Shown here: in pieces, positions 45,110 through 56,799 of the stretch
Layout of the letters: each line of letters starts with the position of its first letter
How positions within the stretch are numbered: the stretch's first letter is position 1
Source: Psilocybe azurescens
Lineage: Eukaryota > Basidiomycota > Agaricomycetes > Agaricales > Agrocybaceae
Assembly: GCA_023853785.1 (NCBI GenBank)
Contig: JAJIRX010000510.1
Span: forward strand, 1,054,001-1,118,000
Direction: 5' to 3'
Length of the DNA: 64,000 nt
Program-made: the position numbers and the translations under genes
The notes under the pieces: generated by a model
Databases searched by the model: none
What the model was told of the DNA's origin: nothing
What the model saw: only the letters and a program-made list of their open reading frames with translations

Positions 45110-48100
45110 TCAGCGGAGTTGTTGAGTGGCGGGGACTCCCTTCGGGATGGGTGCATGGGGAACAGGGGCATGAGGAGTCTTGATCTTGAGTCCTGTAATT
45201 GTATGTTAGCAACCTACAGAAAACACATTTTGTTGTCTTGCTCCATACCTAGGTCCTCTGCGATCAAGCTAGCTCCCTTTTCACCGACAAGGAGAGCCGA
45301 AGAGTACGTGTTCGTGCCCAAGTTATCCTGAAAACGAACTCAATATAGACATTTCAGGATATGAAAGAGATACGCACAGGGCAAATACTCAAGTCAACAC
45401 ATTTCAAGTTCTCGGTACCTGTAATGCAAGAACTTGTGGGCGAAGGGCCTCTCGAACTCGTAAATTTACGCACCGAAAACGTTGAGACGGCCATCGACAA
45501 CACCGCCCTCCTCTCTTGGCTTCATAGCTATTGCGGACATGCATTAGTTGGGATAATTTCGTCACAGGTCAGGATATTTACCGCATGTTCCTGTAGGTTC
45601 GAGTCCGGTCAGTCAACGAAGATTCTATATAGGCCATCAAAACTTACCGAGACTGTGCCAGGTAGTCTCGACGTGGTCTGGAGGAGAGAGTAGAGAAATT
45701 TATCAATGAAACGGGACGCATATATTCACATTGGAAGACGAACCTGCAATCCAATCGTCGATGGCCTTGTCGTCTTCCTCAGAGTACACAATATCTTCGT
45801 GAACTTTGTCGGGGTTGTGAACCTCTCCCGGCCTGGAATTATTGATCAGGAACAGCAAAATAATAATGCGCCAAGTCGAAGATACCTGTGCCATGTGCCT
45901 GTATGCGGATGGAGGGTTAGCGCGAGCAACAGCTATGGGTGAATTTGGTCACATACCCATGTGGATTCCGACGGTGAAACCGGTGGGAAGCAGGTCTTTG
46001 GCTGTCTTGATGTCAATGTCCTTGCAAGCAGCAGGAGAACCCGGGTGGAAGTGAGGGTGGTGGGAGGTGAGCTCGCCACGGAAGGCTGGATGTGATGATG
46101 AGAATCCGTATGAGAGGTTCTTGGGATACAAACGTACCGTCCATGCGCCTGGCGATTTCTCGGGTCTTCTTGTAACTCCATCGGATAGGCGCGAAGTCAG
46201 CCTTGTCGTTCATGAAGCCACTGTCGAAGGTTGGTTGTATGTATGGGTCAGGGGGAGCTGATGTGGATCTACATGACATATCGCAAGATAAGTTCCTGCA
46301 ATGGTACCCATGACGAGTAAGGTACGTACCTTGCCACGACTTGCTGGATATTCCTGATATGCAACGTCAGATATTTTACATGGCGTGCGCGATATCTAAA
46401 CTCACGAGGTACTGGAACATGGTGATGTATTTACCAGGAGGAAGGAGAGAGTGGTCGGCGTAGGCCGCAGAAACGATAGAACCGAACCTATCCAGAAGAC
46501 CAAATAAACTTCAAGAACAATCGGAGGAAAGATAGAAACGTACATCACTGGCTTGTCTGGCTTGTCCTTGAAGTATTTGTCCCAAAGGGCGTTGAATTCG
46601 GGACCCATCTCCTTCAGCTCGGCTTCGGTGGGGCGCATCTAAGAGGCTATCAGAAACAGGACGCTGTGGACAACACAGAGAGACGTACCTTGAAGCCAGC
46701 ATCAATGGCGTTAGAAGATAGTCTGGCCTTCTCAGGGCTGATTTCCCACTCTTGGAAGAGCTAACAAGGAGCGTTGAGATCTCTATGTTCGTTTCCAAAA
46801 GAGCGATCCGGGCTTTACATACCTCTCTCTGCACATCCTTGTCTCCACGCAGGAAGTCGTCGAGAGTGTGGCTCTCGTTCGAGACTCGGAAAACTATTTT
46901 AAAAGGTAAGTGAAGGTCCCAGAACCCGGAAAATGGTATAACTGACTAGACAAAGTGGTATAATGATCCTGGTATTGCTCGCTGTAAAAAGCCAGTAATT
47001 AGTATGGCGAATATCGTCACTTTTCAGACGTTTCTCTTACCCAACTCCTGGAAGGTCGCTGACAACGTTCAAGCCCAACTTCTCCAACAGATCTTTGCTT
47101 CCGACGCCAGAGCGCTCCAAGATTTGGGGAGTTCCGAGAGTACCACTGCTGATAACAACCATCTTGCGTGCGCGGACGATGGTTTCCTGAGTTGACCCTG
47201 GTGGGCTCGGTTCCTAGCGGGGACATAGGCAACACCGACGGCCTTAGTACCTTCGAAGATAACGCGAGAGACACGCGAGTTGGTGCGGAGATACAAGTTG
47301 GTCTGGACATCCATGACGCTGTGCACATAGGCTGGATTTACGGTTGTCCGGATTAGTATGCGTTATAGTGATACAAAAGCCATGTAGGCGTACCAGTAGC
47401 GGCATCACTACGCCTTCCGGTGTGTCTGTTGATATACTTGGCCCAGATCTCAGAGGCATGGGCGGTGTCGAGGTCCTGGAGATCGTCTAAAGGCGAAACA
47501 CCAGTGTTAAGTAAACGAGGCTCGAATGCCACTGAAAAGTAGGGCACTCACCGCTGAAGGGAAGTCCTACGCAGTCAGAAGCCCTCAAGAAATCCTGGGC
47601 AAGAGCAGTGATGGTTCCACCGTTGCTAATCGCAATTGGTCCGTCGTATCCGTGAGTATCGTTATTGGTGGGTTTCTGGTAGTTCTCCAACTGCAGACAA
47701 TAATGTTAGATTTGTGATTGGTGTTCGGTGTTAATTGACTTGCTCTCTTCATGAGTGGGAGGAGATCTTTGAAGTCCGTGTAAGTAAATATCAAAAGTTT
47801 TGCGACAAAAATAATTACCTTTAGCGGTCCAGCCTGGAGTCTTGAAGTCATCTTCAATACGACGTCAGTCATCATATTACCACACGGCTGAACAGAATCT
47901 GACCCCAATCTGACCCAGAAGCCTAAAGGGCAAGAAGATCAAGGGGTTAATTATGGCTCTGAAGCTATTAGCTTAAACAGCTTACCCTCGTGTACATCTA
48001 TTATTACCGCAAATTGAATAGTAAGATAAGAGTTATTAATACACGAAAGGGGAACCTAAAGTACCTGGAAATTGATACTGAAATAAACATGTTAACATGA

Positions 48101-48748
48101 TGATTCGTTGACTACGAGTGTAAGGGAATTTACCTGCTGCCACCGCCTGAAGAGCATATTGAGAAGGTGAGATCTTATTCCAAAAGTGAGGTCTCGTACC
48201 TAGGATGTTGGCGCATCTAAAGCAGTATTAGAATCTTGTTCTACATCATTAATATTGAAAAGAAGCTTACGGAACGATGCTCTGGCGCCCACGAAGGTAA
48301 GAAGACTGCATGGTGTCGACGTAGAATGTCGCCTTGTCGTTACTTTAAACGATGCTTTAGACGTATGTACCAAGATCTAAGAAAGTGACACTCACACTCC
48401 ATCGCGCTGCATGTTCTTCACGAAGATACCAGGGCTGGAAGTCACGTTCAGCACCTTCACGTTACTTCACATAGAAGCGCCTACCGATAGACCCAAGGGT
48501 CGTCGCGGTTGTTTGCACCACCTGATTTTTCTTGTCAGCGCCATGAGTGGCAAAATATGGCGAGCGGTGTACCTTCGATAAGCATGACCTTCAAGCTAGG
48601 GTCGGCATATGCCAGTCGACCAGCCGTAACACATCCTGAACAAGTCAAACTATTGAGCAACGACCATCGGCGATAAATTCCATAAAATGGATAGACCTGC
48701 AGGACCACCACCACACACAATCACGTCGACTTCATCGGGATGACCCAT
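45110..48748 (-). CDS. alcohol (methanol-type) oxidase, GMC flavoprotein family, about 30 exons
   Basis: FAD enzyme oxidising short primary alcohols to aldehydes with H2O2 release; in wood-decay fungi a peroxide source. FAD-binding start DEVDVIVCGGGPAGCVTAGR, then MLIEGG, DDPWVYRPGIFVKNMQRDG, ANILGGGSSINFQMYTR, WDDFKTPGWTAK, GRRSDAA, SSGTLGTPQILERSGVGSK, EYPASRGK, GFMNDKADFAPIRWSYKKTR, PGEVHNPDKVHEDIVYSEED, and the catalytic-His segment HVETTWHSLGTCAMKPREEG, then TNTYSSALLVGEKGASLIAE. It ends PIPKGVPATQQLR with no SKL/ARF-type peroxisomal signal. Four successive exons are only 17, 13, 13 and 12 nt (47986-48216); others are 13 nt (45886-45898) and 9 nt (45592-45600). Intron 47691-47743 is GC-AG. 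The frame breaks at 47196-47198 and 46251-46255 lie in homopolymers. Confidence 0.88.
47986..48216 (-). other. run of four micro-exons (17, 13, 13, 12 nt) in the alcohol oxidase
   Basis: Exons 48200-48216, 48134-48146, 48065-48077 and 47986-47997, each between canonical gt...ag introns of about 50-67 nt, together encode CANILGGGSSINFQMYTR. This is a highly conserved GMC segment, which fixes the splice sites. Confidence 0.85.
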
Positions 48749-48836
48749 TCTGAAAGCAGAGGTTGGAGTATATAATTTGCTTGTTTAGTTGAAGAACCTG
48801 TTTACAGTTCAAAGAAAATGGAGAGCACTCCTAAGG

Positions 48837-48844
48837 CTTATATA
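48837..48844 (-). promoter_or_regulatory. TATA box of the alcohol oxidase
   Basis: TATATAAG on the minus strand, about 90 bases upstream of the ATG at 48748. Confidence 0.45.
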
Positions 48845-51104
48845 CGTTGGTAACAATAAATGCGAGGGAATAACCAGGCTGCGGGATTGAAACAGGAAGC
48901 GATGACCGCCCGTAATATTGTCATCTGATGATAAGAGTGTGAAGAAATGAACATAGCGGATATCCAAACCGAGCGGTCGATAGCATACAGTCTCTTACCA
49001 ATTAACCTGAAATTAGATTCAGGGTATAACCCTGGTCTTCTGGTGCTCCGTAAGGTGTGAGGGTGAGATAAATCTCAGAGAGAGGCGCTGATATTTCGCA
49101 GGGCAGCTGACCAAAACCAGCACAAGAGAGCCCGTGGAACGACGAGAATTGGGGAAATTGAAACTGATTGAGTGGAGGTCGCTCGTGGAGAAGCATGACA
49201 TATTTGGAGTGCTTCTTGTAACGACCTGATGCGGGGAAAGCATGATATGGACAACATATTCCCCAGAATTCCTGTGCCATGGGATTTGACATTTACGCTT
49301 GTGAGAAAGATTTATCTGAACATGTTTTCAGGCAACCTCTCAGAGGTCTGCTGAGGAATAGCGGACCTGGGAGACTATGTTTTAATTCGATTCGGTTCGC
49401 GGCTTTGGGCGACGAGCGCGGCACAAAGTTGGAGAAGAGTACTGAGGCCAAAAGGTGGAGAATAAACAAGGTTCAGTCCCCCAATGATGAGGGCATACGG
49501 TTCACATGTCACCATGCTTCTGGGCAAATGAGAGTCGACGGGAGATACTTTATGCATAGGTAGTTTTAACAACATTGTCCCAGTGACTAGTTTGTCGTTA
49601 TTCTTGGGTCCGTCGTGACTCCAAAACAGAAGATGGTGGGAAAAAATCCGGCGCCGTCCTGGGAAGATTGGCAAAGAGTTAGTTATGATTTTTTGCAGAA
49701 GAGAGAGAACCCACAACGCCACAGAAGTTATAGACACAGGTCCTGCGATTCTCTGCATTCCAGGAGAAATTATTATGAGTAATCTGGGAACATCGTGCTA
49801 CTTGAGGCGACCAGGAAATAGAACGAATAAGAACCAGAGAGGTCCGACATGGAGTCTTGGTACGGTATTGGCTCTCTTTTCCAACACTTCAATGGTACAT
49901 GCACCAGAGACTTCTGTAAAGAAACACCGTAGTTCCCAGTCCCATTTAATTATCCCAGTGCGTATTAGTGCCTATCTGGAGAAAAATAGACAGCTCTTGG
50001 TTGGGTGATGTCGAACCATGAGATTCCCATAGAAGGACAATGTCCTAGGAGTTGTGAATGTACGGCCCGACATGGAATTTAGAAATTTAGGAAGCAGAGT
50101 TTCAAGAGGCCCGGCCGAGCTGAGCAGGTGGTTGTCGGTGACAAAGGTCCAATCGGACTTTTCTTCGTTTGATTTTGCTATTTGTCTTTGTTATTCATTG
50201 TTCACCGTCCAGCTCGACTTGACCTCGACTTGACCTCGACGTTGTCTCAATGCAACCAGATAAAACTGAAAGTGCACGCTAAATTAATGCATGAGGATAA
50301 CAGATATAAGCAAGTTAAAGGGAATGCTGAACGTGACTTTGACGTGAATGATATATTGGTATTTAAATCAGAACAAAATCAGAAGCTGGAGCCTGGGCCG
50401 TCTAGACACCTATTGAAATCTTGGACATGCATATGGCATACGGTGAGCATCTGGTGAGCATTTTGTCACACACACACAGGGATCAAATCATTGGATATGA
50501 ATTAGATAGTCACCACACTTTGAAAGTGGAGACCTTTTCTGAATGTCAATCTGTATTCCGTCTACGCATTTCATTGACCGAATCTTTAATATCTGAGGAG
50601 TATAGATAAGGGCTGGAGTGAGAATCAAGTACACCTTCCTTATCCATCTTGGCGGAACATCCACTGCATCTGATCTAAAGTATAACTTCCTGTTGTAAAT
50701 GAGCTATCCCGAGCTATGGAGCTGACTGGGGGTGTTTTTGGAGCCAAAATCTGTCAAACCCCTGGTGAGAACTCCATCGGCCAATTTTGAAAAGGTTAGC
50801 TGCCAACGAATGTTTTGTTTTTACCTTCTTACTAGTTGTCGGTCATCTCAGATGTATAACTCGATGTACAACGAGGTATACATACCGTAAGTCACCTTTA
50901 ATTCTCCAATATATGCCTTAGGTATCCGACCATTGCCAGGTTATTGATAAAAAAATTATGACCATGCGCGGAGAGACGGACGGAGCAAAGACCTTTTTGG
51001 GGTTGCGAGGCCCGGAACAAGACAACTGGTTATCACCATGACGCTCATATGAGCATTTATGTTCTGGGGCCCTCAAGTTTACCTTGTACAACGACGGCCA
51101 GCAT
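48845..51104. other. long divergent intergenic region
   Basis: About 2.3 kb between alcohol oxidase and FAB1. Open frames at 49002-49292, 49375-49758 (minus), 49279-49563, 49685-50008 and 50182-50609 (plus) carry no recognised motif. A short direct repeat of 'ctcgacttgac' lies at about 50214-50240. I see no FYVE-domain exon for FAB1 here. Confidence 0.4.
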
Positions 51105-54100
51105 ATGTCTCAGCATAAACCTCTTCCAGCTCTGCCATCGAGCTCTGCGCTATCAACATTGTCGGTGGAGTCGCGAAATCACCGGGCGCGTCTCATCAGA
51201 CATTTCTTGGCGGATATTCAGGAACCTGGGATCGAGGCTCGACGCGATGGATGGGCTTGCGTGCTTGAGGAAGCTTTGGACGAGATGAGTGAGGAAATGG
51301 GCCGTGGAGATTGGTTGGCGGCTGTGAAAAGAGGAAAGCAGTTGAAAAAGGATCTTGGGAAATCTTCATCTATGGGGATGTCCTCTGAGACCAAACTAAC
51401 GAAACATATCGAGGCTCCGACGAAAGTGACCCAGGATGGCTTTAAACACGAGAATGCTGTTGACTCCCAACAGAATAAAGGATCGGGCGATATTCCTACA
51501 ACCCTTGATGAACACACTTCTCCATTTCATCAGCTTCTTGGTTTGAACGCTCGGCCACCTTTACCTCCCGGAGAGCAGCGTCCTGGACATCTACTGTTAT
51601 GTTTGGCACCACACGGTAATCGCCTACCTTTACCAACGGAAGACAGAGGTTTCGACATCATACCTGCCAACATAGGCTGTGCTTTCACTCCTGCAACTTT
51701 TGCCGTCAAGAAAAACGAAGGCGAGATGGATGGCACCGTTCTATATGGTCTTGGAGGGCTAGAAAGTGAATCATTTATCTGTCTCCGAAGCTTATTCTGA
51801 CCATGTACTCCATAGATGGCTACCTCGATACAAAACTACGTTTGATTGGAGGCACATTTACGTTCAAGGGTGTAAATTCGCCTATGCAACATATGCTACT
51901 TTCAAAGGTCCTTCGACTTGCGATATATATTCATCTGGCCCTAATTCTTGAGCAACATCTTCTTCATAACAGTGGAGTGGAAGTTAAACACGCGCGGCCT
52001 AAATTCCCCGCACATTCGCCTTCGACTCCCAACAGCCCCGCTTTGGAGAAAGGGCCCAAGGAATGGAGGCCGAACCGGCCCAGAATACGCAACATTCCAT
52101 CCAGTTTTACGAATTTCTTCATGAAGAGAAGCTTTAGCCAGAGATCCCAGACTATCACCCCTGTCGGACGTGGAGGTTCTCTGGATTTGACTGTGAATCT
52201 CGTTCACTCGCCTACCGTCGATGCTTCACCAGATCCTGCACCTCGTAAATCTTTCGACGGACTTAATGGGGCCGTAAATGGTCTGCGCCTCAACCGGTTC
52301 TCGTTCTTGGGCGAGCGTCGATTATCTCTCCGAAGGTCGACACACTCCTCTCCCATTCACAGCGGGACTGTCACACCATCTCAACCTTTCGTTGTTGCTC
52401 TGAAGCGTATCGAAGAGTCAAAAGGTCTTCTATCCACCTCTCCAGGTGTCGTCCTCAATCTGCCTAAACTCCTCGTGGACTTGGCTGAAAAAGAAAAACC
52501 TCAGTGTTCATGACGTCGAGCATCAATTACACAAAAGACGATTGAAAGGCGACGAACGTGTGGCGCTTACGAGCTTGCTAGGATGGGATGGAAAGGACGC
52601 AGAAGGTCGAGGGATGTCAGGTATTCTGGGTTTCGTACGCCAGCAGCAAATCTCGGTATTATGTTCAATGCATGTGCCTCCCACCCATATCTCGGGCAAA
52701 GCAGTGACTAATGCGGTGGCGTCATCAACATCGTCATCGAACGTATCTGACATGCCAAGCCAAGAAGGTTCATCCGCGTTTACAGCTAGCACGACCTCGT
52801 CCTCCTCGACTGGAACTACTGTGGCGACCACTATCGCCGCTAATGCTGCTAATAATCCTCCTTTCAACCTTCCAACCTCTGGTCTCTCGCCTTGTGGCAA
52901 ACCACACTGGATAACTTATCAATATTATTCATCATCGAGTGGGGACAGTACACTAGGCGAATGGGTCGAGAATTTTACGAAAAGTAGCAGTTGGCCTTGT
53001 GATAGGCCGGGATGTAAATTTACCAGGGGACAGCACGAGATTAGGGTTATCCATGACGGTATTAGAACCGTCGTTCGTTCTTCCAAGGCTGAAAGGGAAC
53101 AGAAGATGGAAGAAGCAGAAGAGAAAGATAAAGAGAAAGAAGATAGCCACGCGACAAACGAAGCCCCGATGAGCAGCAGATTGGCATGTGGGTGTCCTGT
53201 GCCGTCTGCAACGCCAAAACTGCACGAAAAGCAATGGATGATGGAACCTAGTATGTTTTTCACGATTTTATATCGTATTGATATCATCTTGTTAACTTGA
53301 ACCTCTCAGCCTACTTTCATACGCAAAATTCATTGAACTTCTCATATACTCGCCCTCACTACACATTCTAACACCGCCGTTGTGTAATCATACAACGCCA
53401 TCACCAGGGATTTCGACTTCCCTTCCTCCCTCTCGATTCAATATCGTCCGCCACTTTTCTACATCATTTGGGCAAATATCTTTTTCATTGTCGCGCATTG
53501 AAGATATATTCGAATTCAGGGTGCCTCGATTGCAAATAACTCGTGGGACGGAGAAGCCCAGTCCTCCTCCCACCAGATCTGGACCAAAACCAGAGGCCGA
53601 GACAACCGTAGAAAAGAAGAAAATTTTAAGGAGAGAAATTAAGAAATGGTGGGAAGGAGTCGCAGACCATATCGACAAAATGGTGGGCGATGTTCCCTGA
53701 CTTTTGAATGTAAAGTGGCTCATGACGTAACTTTCGTAGGAGAAAGCTCTCAACTCCGAGGACGCTACTCAGAAGGCTTTACCTCGTTTACCGTCCATGG
53801 ATGATGATTTTGCTACTTTCGATGTCGAAAATGCAGGCTCCGGCTCGACTACTCCAAGAGCCGGTTCTCCTCTGCCGTCTCTACCACCGACAGCACCCAA
53901 TTCTCCTTCTAAAGATCTTGAACCCAACACTTCGTACTTTACCACCCAATCAAATGCCAGTACCAACACTCAGGCATCTAAAACACCAACTGTACCACCT
54001 AAAGATAACTCGGAGCAACTACTCGCCACGTTGCGACATAATTTCCAGAAGATCGAGCAGTCGCTTTACATTCAATTGGCGAAGACGCCTGAAGGTTCTT

Positions 54101-56419
54101 TGAATGATGTCAGGAGATCGTTTATTGCAACGGGAAAGGGCACACAGAAAAGGCTCAAGGCATGGCAGAAGAAACACCTCACGAGTTCGAAGACGAAGGA
54201 GGTGGGGAGTTGATTGCCGAAGAACCGGAGTGGTGGAGGAAAGGATGCCATGCTGTTCCAAGGGGTAACATTATTGTGAGAGAGGATGATTGGGGTAGTA
54301 TCATTGCACACACGCTCAGGTATGTTTGTCTTTTTCTCGGAATTTAGTATGTTTTCCGATACTGACATACTTCTTTTAGTACCGCCGATTATCAGCTTGA
54401 ATTAGCCAATCTATCAATAGCTCGGACTCCTCTTGGAGCACCGCAACCAGCCACAACCCCTCACACCATTACCGACTCTGGAACATCGTCCTTTTTCTCA
54501 GTGGCTGCTGGTTACAGGCTGTTCACGTCGTCTTCCAAGAATCAACCAGATCCTGACCAGGAAGACGTTGTCTGGAATGAGCCAGAACAATACTCTGCCA
54601 TAATTTCGAGGAAGGAGCATACTCGAGATCCCACATCGTTGCTTTCTATTCGGGATGTGCTGAGACAGAAGTCGATTCCTGAGCAGCCGAATGGGGCGGT
54701 TTCTGCTTCTCGATTTGCTAGCTTGTCCAATGCCACTGGGCAAATAGTTACGGGCGGGAAGCCAGCGGTAAAGGCTAAAGCGGACGTGGGGGTGAGTAAG
54801 GAAGCCGTGGATGGCATGCTCGATACTCCGGATAGCGGAGACACTGGTATGCTTCTATTGCAGGAGCTTGAAAGTAGTACACCGTCAAGACCTCCATCTG
54901 TCAATTCCATTAGGCCAAGCACTGGGATTGTGGAGGCGCATATACGAAGAGCAAAGGACAGCTCCGTTGTTTCTGCTGGCAACACTGAAAGCCAGGAGAC
55001 ATTGGGCAAAGACGATGTGCCTCCGCCTTTGCCACCGAAGGACGAACAGACACCGTCTAAAGATGTGGCTTCCTCGACGTTATCAACACCCGTAATCCCA
55101 GCGGCAACACCCGTCTCTGAGCCTCCTCCACATCCGACTCCGTCCGGGTTTGCTAGCACATTGGCAAATGGTATCAACTCGGCCATGCGATATGTTCTCC
55201 ATACCGAAACCCCACCACAACCCCCAATATCACCGTCGCCTTCCACCGCAAAGAAGCATCATGCTTTGTTAGCTGATATCACTACTTTCGACGAACGGCC
55301 GCACATCAAGTACGACTGGACTATCGGCAAACGACTGAAGTTCAGCTGTACGGTGTATTATGCGAAGCAATTTGATATCCTGAGGAAGAGATGCGGGATT
55401 AGTGATGGGTTTATACAGAGCTTGTCCAGGAGTACCAATTGGGCGGCAGAGGGTGGAAAGAGCAAGTCGAACTTTTGGCAGACCAGCGACCAGCGATTTG
55501 TTATCAAGACGTTGGTTAATGCCTGGAATGTCGCCGACTTGTAAACACCATCATTTTCATAAATTTTTCGAGTGTCTAATCTCATTTTATTGCAGGCAAG
55601 TTCTGGTTGACCTAGCGCCTTCGTACTTCCGGTATATGGACGCGACAGCGAGCCGCCCAACTGTCCTCGCCAAACTCATTGGGTTCTACACCATTGAAAT
55701 TAGGAACCTGGAAACGGGAGCTGTGCAGTCGAAGGCCGATCTTTTGGTCATGGAAAACCTGTTCTTTGAAAAGAAGATCAGCAAGACGTTCGACTTGAAA
55801 GGCATTCAAGGAAGGAAGGTCAAGTCGCATGGCGATACAACAAAGACCCTCTTCGATGGAGAGTGGATTGAAGGTATGTCGCATTCACATGGCGCAGAAG
55901 CAGGGCCTCATCTCCCTCGGCAGGTCAACAACGAACTTTGACTTTGGTTCGTCCACACTCAAAGCTAGTTCTTCATGAGGCCATCAAGCACGACGCAGAG
56001 TTCCTGTCAAAAAGCAACATCATGGACTATTCGTAAGTACCACTGCTTAGGTAATCTGTTTGAAGCCTTGTCTCATAGGTTCTACAGTCTCCTTCTAGGA
56101 ATTGACGAGGAGAAGAAGGAGATTGTCTGTGGTCTTGTTGATACCATTGGAAGCTACACGTTTGCCAAGACCCTTGAATACAAGGCGAAACAGGGTCTGC
56201 AGTCAGGCAAAGAAGTCACGGTCATGCCTCCGACGGAGTATCAAGATCGATTCGTCAACGCCCTTGAGGGTTACTTCGTAGCTTGTCCAGGTGAGTCCTT
56301 CGTAAGTGTGTCTGATGAGTCAAGGCTTCATTACCTGCGCTTTTTCAGACAAATGGTCGAAACCGCTAGATGACTCAAAGATTATCAACGATCCCAGTCT
56401 TCTACCCAGCATTCTATAA
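51105..56419 (+). CDS. FAB1: phosphatidylinositol-3-phosphate 5-kinase (FAB1/PIKfyve type), no FYVE domain seen
   Basis: Makes PI(3,5)P2 on late endosome/vacuole membranes. The ATG at 51105 (MSQHKPLPALP) follows a frame opened only by TTG. The middle holds the CCT-like and Cys-rich regions: SGILGFVRQQQISVLCSMHV, PHWITYQYYSSSSGDSTLGE, HEIRVIHDGIRTVV, YAKFIELLIYS, then WWRKGCHAVPRGNIIVREDD. The C-terminal PIP-kinase domain (about 55260-56419) has YDWTIGKRLKFSCTVYYAKQ, SNFWQTSDQRFVIKTL, LLVMENLFF, the catalytic NIMDYSLLLGID and CGLVDTIGSYTFAKTLEYKA. The last intron joins FVACP to DKWSKPLDDSKIINDPSLLP; the stop is at 56417-56419. The frame shifts at 52488-52498 (A-runs) and 54204-54207 (G4) look like base-count errors. 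Long Ser/Pro linkers separate the domains. Confidence 0.9.
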
Positions 56420-56799
56420 TCATCGCTGCATTCTTCTGAGCTCATCATCATCCTCTCATCATCGCATATTTTTGTTCGGAGTCACTTTAACTTTGTACTT
56501 TACACATTACACATTACACCTCTTATTTGTAGCATGTCAACATCCAAACCAATAATAACTTAATACATGCTTTGGGGGTCTTTATCCGAGACGCGTTCAC
56601 CGGATTCATTGTCAAACTCTTGAACGCGACGACGCGTCAAAGATCACGTGGTTTTGATTGTTTGATACCTTCAAACATTACTTCTCCATAATTTCGAACA
56701 GCCCTTTCTTCTCATTCCCAAAATTTCTACGTCGACGACAACTAAACTCCGTTTTGTCCGAACTCGAGAACGTTATACGCAATACCTTCGAGCAACCAA
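56420..56799. other. intergenic region
   Basis: FAB1 3' sequence and the promoter of the next gene. Nothing distinct. Confidence 0.4.

Noticed and set aside
45594..45610. Exact B-box-like word ggttcgagtcc
   Set aside because: It lies in an alcohol oxidase intron beside the 9-nt exon; the T stem does not pair well and no cloverleaf forms.
52480..54210. Programmed ribosomal frameshifting in FAB1
   Set aside because: No slippery heptamer with a following structure, and similar breaks occur at homopolymers in many unrelated genes.
54542..55246. 234-codon minus-strand frame
   Set aside because: Antisense to the Ser/Pro-rich linker of FAB1; composition is the complement of the real frame.
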